A stretch of 64,000 nt of DNA from contig JAOPTR010000016.1 in NCBI GenBank assembly GCA_051531935.1, positions 1-64,000 of the forward strand, given 5' to 3'. The notes below the pieces were generated by a model. The model worked only from the letters and a program-made list of their open reading frames with translations, did not search any database and was not told where the DNA came from. Each line of letters starts with the position of its first letter. The stretch's first letter is position 1. A program made the translations under genes and the position numbers. Shown here in pieces: positions 60,938 through 64,000 of this stretch. Source of the DNA: OCS116 sp051531935 (GTDB lineage: Bacteria > Pseudomonadota > Alphaproteobacteria > Rhizobiales > OSC116).

Positions 60938-61867
60938 ATGTCTGACATACGCCCCACTCACCGTCAAATAGAAGCATTTCGCGCATTAATGCTCAGTCAA
61001 TCAATGACAGAAGCAGCTCGTCACTTGTCAGTCACACAATCAGCGGTCTCAAAGATAATTTCACAATTAGAAGAAGAACTTGGCTTCTCATTATTTGATC
61101 GGCGTCAAGGTAAACTAAGCCCAACAGATGAAGCGCATATTCTATATTCCGAAGTCGAGCAAAGCTATAGTGGTTTGGAACGTGTAATAAGAGCTGCAAA
61201 GCGGATAAAAAATCGTACTGGAGGCAATCTACGCATCGCGGTTATGCCAGCGATGGCGACAGGATTTATAGTACACGTGATACAAAACCTGTACAAAAAC
61301 AGTGATAACGCATATTTGTCATTTCAAGCATATGGTTCTGAAGAAATTGTTGACCTAGTGGCATCTGGTTTATACGATTTAGGTCTCACAACAACACCAA
61401 TTGACTCAACCCGCATTCATTCAGGGCCAGTTATGTCTGTCCCTTCTTTTTGTATTCTTCCTCCAGATCACCACCTTTTAGAAAAACAAGAAATTTCGGT
61501 ATCTGATTTGGACGGAGAAAAATTTATTGCCACAGCAGAGGGAACACCAAGTCGTATTAGGATTGATTCACTCTTTGCCTCAATGAATGTAGCGCGCGAG
61601 GTATTCATAGAAGCTCGTTGGTCATTATCAATTTCGGAATTAGTGCAAGCGGGCCTTGGATGTAGCATTGTAGATGGCTTTACTGCATCAACATTCGCTG
61701 ATCGAGGTGGAATAGTTAGACCATTAAAAGAAAAATTAGATTTTGCTTTTGTGTCCGTTGCTCCGCAATCATCGCCAAGTTCAAGTCTTGTGAAACAGTT
61801 TCATGAAATATTTGAAGTTGAATTTAGAAAATTCAAAACTGGTTTATTAACTCGGAAATTCAAGTGA
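60938..61867 (+). CDS. LysR-type regulator (OccR/NocR-like)
   Basis: A 309-residue LysR protein from ATG 60938 (MSDIRPTHRQIEAFRALMLSQ); an ATG four codons earlier is possible. The HTH is SMTEAARHLSVTQSAVSKIISQLEEELGF, as in OccR/NocR, which control octopine and nopaline catabolism. It is divergent from the binding-protein gene over about 200 bp, the usual LysR layout, and should activate the 53541-60736 operon in response to its substrate. Confidence 0.9.
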   Translation: MSDIRPTHRQIEAFRALMLSQSMTEAARHLSVTQSAVSKIISQLEEELGFSLFDRRQGKLSPTDEAHILYSEVEQSYSGLERVIRAAKRIKNRTGGNLRIAVMPAMATGFIVHVIQNLYKNSDNAYLSFQAYGSEEIVDLVASGLYDLGLTTTPIDSTRIHSGPVMSVPSFCILPPDHHLLEKQEISVSDLDGEKFIATAEGTPSRIRIDSLFASMNVAREVFIEARWSLSISELVQAGLGCSIVDGFTASTFADRGGIVRPLKEKLDFAFVSVAPQSSPSSSLVKQFHEIFEVEFRKFKTGLLTRKFK

Positions 61868-62715
61868 CTTTGTATATGCGCCTGAAAAATGGAGTTCAAA
61901 CCATGACATCTAGCCTCACAAGGTATACCTTATGAGACGTGACGATTTAATGTTTCATTTCATGCCTCATAAATACTCAATCATATCCACTAAGTTTTTT
62001 TGAGAATTTTTCACATATCGTATCGTATGCATTGAAACATGATATTAAAGTTATACTTGCAGCTGCTCATTAAAATTAGTGTTTTGAAATTTTACAATTT
62101 CGAAATGAAATATTATACTTTATAAAATATTTCAAATCTAAATTTGGCATTAAGTATATGAAAAACAAAACTGAAAAAAACTAATTAAAAGCTATAACTG
62201 GATTAGAGAGCAAACTGAAATTGCGATTGCAAAAAGAGCGGATGAAACTGAGTTTCAAGGTCTCAACGCTGAACTAATAAGCATACAAGTCCACCAAGCC
62301 ATCAATCACAATCGAGACAATTAAAGCTGAAACCACCCCTCAACGTGACATAACGGATTCTATGACCATACCAACCGAGAACTTTTAACATAGGTGATGA
62401 ATTTGCCCTTACTAGAAATGGCTAGATTAAAATTCTCACCCTCACCCGTAAAACCAACGCCAACACCAACACCAACACCAACACCATATTAATAAAGGAT
62501 GATAAATCAAAACTAATGTGAGATTATTAAACACAATTGAAATGCTGATCACAAAATATGATGGATATACCTAGAAAATCCAATTTTAAAATGAAATAAA
62601 ATACTGCTTTAGTAAAATTGTTGGAACATCTATTGTAAAAAACGAAATCTAATTAATTTCAAAATGAACAACAACAGATTTTCTAAAAGAAACAGTGAAA
62701 TTTTCAGGAAATAGA
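61868..62715. other. Intergenic region with a short hexanucleotide repeat
   Basis: About 850 bp without a confident gene. A CCAACA repeat, 5.3 units with one variant, lies at 62454-62485. Scattered peptide-like stretches (TEIAIAKRADETEFQGLNAEL near 62215-62280) suggest a decayed gene, but the family cannot be named. Confidence 0.5.
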
Positions 62716-64000
62716 ATGGCTCCCAGTTTACGCAATTATGGTGATTATATGCACGAAAATGGTAAAAAACACATTTGCGATAATTGTGTTGCTGACAACT
62801 ATTTAGATGAATATATTAGAAACAACGGAAACCATCAATTATGTAATTACTGTGACAATGAACGCTGTTGTGTGCAGCTACACATAATCGCAGGCTTTGT
62901 CGAGAATTGCTTTGAAATACATTTCGAACGGACAGCGTCGGAACCTGATGGTTATGAACGCGCTATGCAATCCGACAAAGAATTTGGATATGATTGGTGG
63001 CGTGAAGGTGACACTACCGAAAATGCAATTAGGGATGCATTGGGGTGTGAGGAAAATTTAGCGAGAGACCTGCAGATATTTTTACAAGAAGAACATTCTG
63101 ATATTGAAATTATCATGTGTGGAGAGGAATGTGAGTTTGGTTACGATGTGCATTATGAACAAATAATGCCTAATTCAAATCGGTGGCATCAAAAATGGCA
63201 TGAATTTGAAAAAACATTGAAAACAGAAACGCGCTTTTTTAATAAAGCGGTAACTGAATTTCTAAATTCTCTATTTAGTGACATTGAAAAACTCACGTCG
63301 TTCAAAGGGGAAACAGTAATACTTACAGCTGGCCCCAAAGAAAAACTGAAAAATTTCTTTAGAGCGCGTACTTTTAACACCAATTCTGATTTAGAAGCGG
63401 CCCTCGAACGGCCAGATTTAGAATTAGCCCCCCCTCCAACCAATTTGGCAAAGGCTGGCCGCATGAATGCACGTGGTATTTCAGTTTTTTATGGTTCAAC
63501 AACTGAAATTGGTGCGTTATCAGAAGTCAGACCCCCTGTCTCGAGCAAAACCTTAATTGGACGTTTTGATCTTTTAAGGCCTATGAAGTTATTAAATCTC
63601 AGCGTGTTAACTTCAATAATTGCAAAAGGTAGTTTATTTGATCCACTTTTTATTGAGAAATCCTTGAAAGTGAAATTGCTTAGAACTTTAACAAACAGAA
63701 TTTCTCGACCAATTATGCCCTCTGATGAAGAAACTGAGTATCTGCCTACACAGGTTGTTTTAGATTTTCTTGCCAATGGCTTGTCCCTTAAACTCGATGG
63801 TGTTTTGTTTCCCTCAGCTCAAACAAATAATGAAACTACTAATGTTGTTTTGTTCCATAAATCAAGCAGGGTCGAAGAATTCCAAATCGATGACAGCACA
63901 AGTATTGAAGTCAGAACTTTTGAAATGTATGAGGACGGACCGGAACAAGAATACAGTGTGATAGAGAGAATTCCAAAAGACAAAAATGCTAAAAGTAAAT
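62716..64000 (+). CDS. HEPN/RES-type RES-domain protein (3' end beyond the window)
   Basis: ATG 62716, preceded by ttcaggaa, opens a frame of at least 428 codons that runs off the window. The N-terminus has a zinc-finger-like pair (HICDNC and LCNYC) and a helical domain. From about residue 235 the RES domain is recognisable: AGRMNARGISVFYGSTTEIGALSEVRP, with the conserved Arg, Tyr and Glu. RES domains are NAD-consuming ADP-ribosyltransferase/hydrolase-like toxins, usually with a Xre-Mbc antitoxin. No antitoxin is visible upstream. Larger HEPN-RES proteins may instead be defence or effector proteins. Confidence 0.8.
   Translation, partial: MAPSLRNYGDYMHENGKKHICDNCVADNYLDEYIRNNGNHQLCNYCDNERCCVQLHIIAGFVENCFEIHFERTASEPDGYERAMQSDKEFGYDWWREGDTTENAIRDALGCEENLARDLQIFLQEEHSDIEIIMCGEECEFGYDVHYEQIMPNSNRWHQKWHEFEKTLKTETRFFNKAVTEFLNSLFSDIEKLTSFKGETVILTAGPKEKLKNFFRARTFNTNSDLEAALERPDLELAPPPTNLAKAGRMNARGISVFYGSTTEIGALSEVRPPVSSKTLIGRFDLLRPMKLLNLSVLTSIIAKGSLFDPLFIEKSLKVKLLRTLTNRISRPIMPSDEETEYLPTQVVLDFLANGLSLKLDGVLFPSAQTNNETTNVVLFHKSSRVEEFQIDDSTSIEVRTFEMYEDGPEQEYSVIERIPKDKNAKSK

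Noticed and set aside
62454..62485. CCAACA repeat as a CRISPR-like or satellite array
   Set aside because: Five short units without spacers; a simple microsatellite, possibly from a Pro/Thr-rich decayed gene.
1..64000. tRNA, rRNA, CRISPR array or intact insertion sequence
   Set aside because: None could be recognised by eye on either strand; a tRNAscan or ISfinder search would be needed to exclude degraded copies.

Overview
The window reads as an AT-rich alphaproteobacterial accessory region, probably Hyphomicrobiales/Rhodobacterales-like. The basis is the Trb-type conjugation set with DUF2274, DUF2840, DUF736 and a DUF3363-type relaxase, an octopine-oxidase-style catabolic operon with an OccR-like LysR regulator, and a small RNA with anti-Shine-Dalgarno loops of the alphaproteobacterial kind. 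No rRNA, tRNA, CRISPR array or intact integrase was seen. The segment could therefore be a plasmid or a chromosomal integrative element; the sequence alone does not decide.

Layout. (1) 1-5977: an AraC regulator divergent from a DUF4386/SDR/serine-hydrolase operon, then a decaying DNA-alkylation cluster (LysE exporter with a nonsense codon, intact AdaA-like regulator, ogt with a nonsense codon and an internal deletion) and ytoQ. (2) 6120-8837: a broken tyrosine integrase and a hipBA toxin-antitoxin with three operators exactly 49 bp apart. (3) 9862-14340: a compact cluster of a ParB-fold serine-kinase-like protein (SbnI/SerK type), an MFS transporter, an SbnA-like PLP enzyme, a LysR regulator whose ribosome binding site sits in a 12-bp stem, and a divergent LuxI-like acyltransferase. 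This is a candidate for an undescribed small-molecule or signal pathway. (4) 14354-17994: small genes, a VirB10 relic and a second hipBA. (5) 18271-35960: mating-pair formation (traG, a CopG-type gene, trbBCDEJLFGI, DUF2274), a cargo AdaA/EamA pair, relaxase, a candidate oriT, traF, DUF2840, an AlpA-like protein and DUF736. (6) 35981-45341: a ~1 kb imperfect inverted duplication around DUF736, then cargo genes in regulator/enzyme pairs. (7) 45342-50704: SnoaL-like gene, ECF sigma factor, ParB-like gene, ardA with a large palindrome upstream, an anti-SD sRNA, and a frameshifted DUF6499/DUF2285 regulator. (8) 51407-61867: a chemoreceptor and an opine/amino-acid ABC uptake plus oxidative catabolism operon. 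(9) 62716-end: a RES-domain protein cut by the window edge.

How it works together. If the candidate nic TATCTTG/CCC at 34147-34156 is real, the + strand enters the recipient first toward higher coordinates. Minus-strand genes (traF, DUF736, parB-like, ardA) would then have the incoming single strand as template. Both DUF736 and ardA have a long, foldable palindrome directly upstream, which is the arrangement expected of single-strand promoters that switch on anti-restriction genes during conjugative entry. This is inference, but orientation, placement and nic polarity agree with each other.
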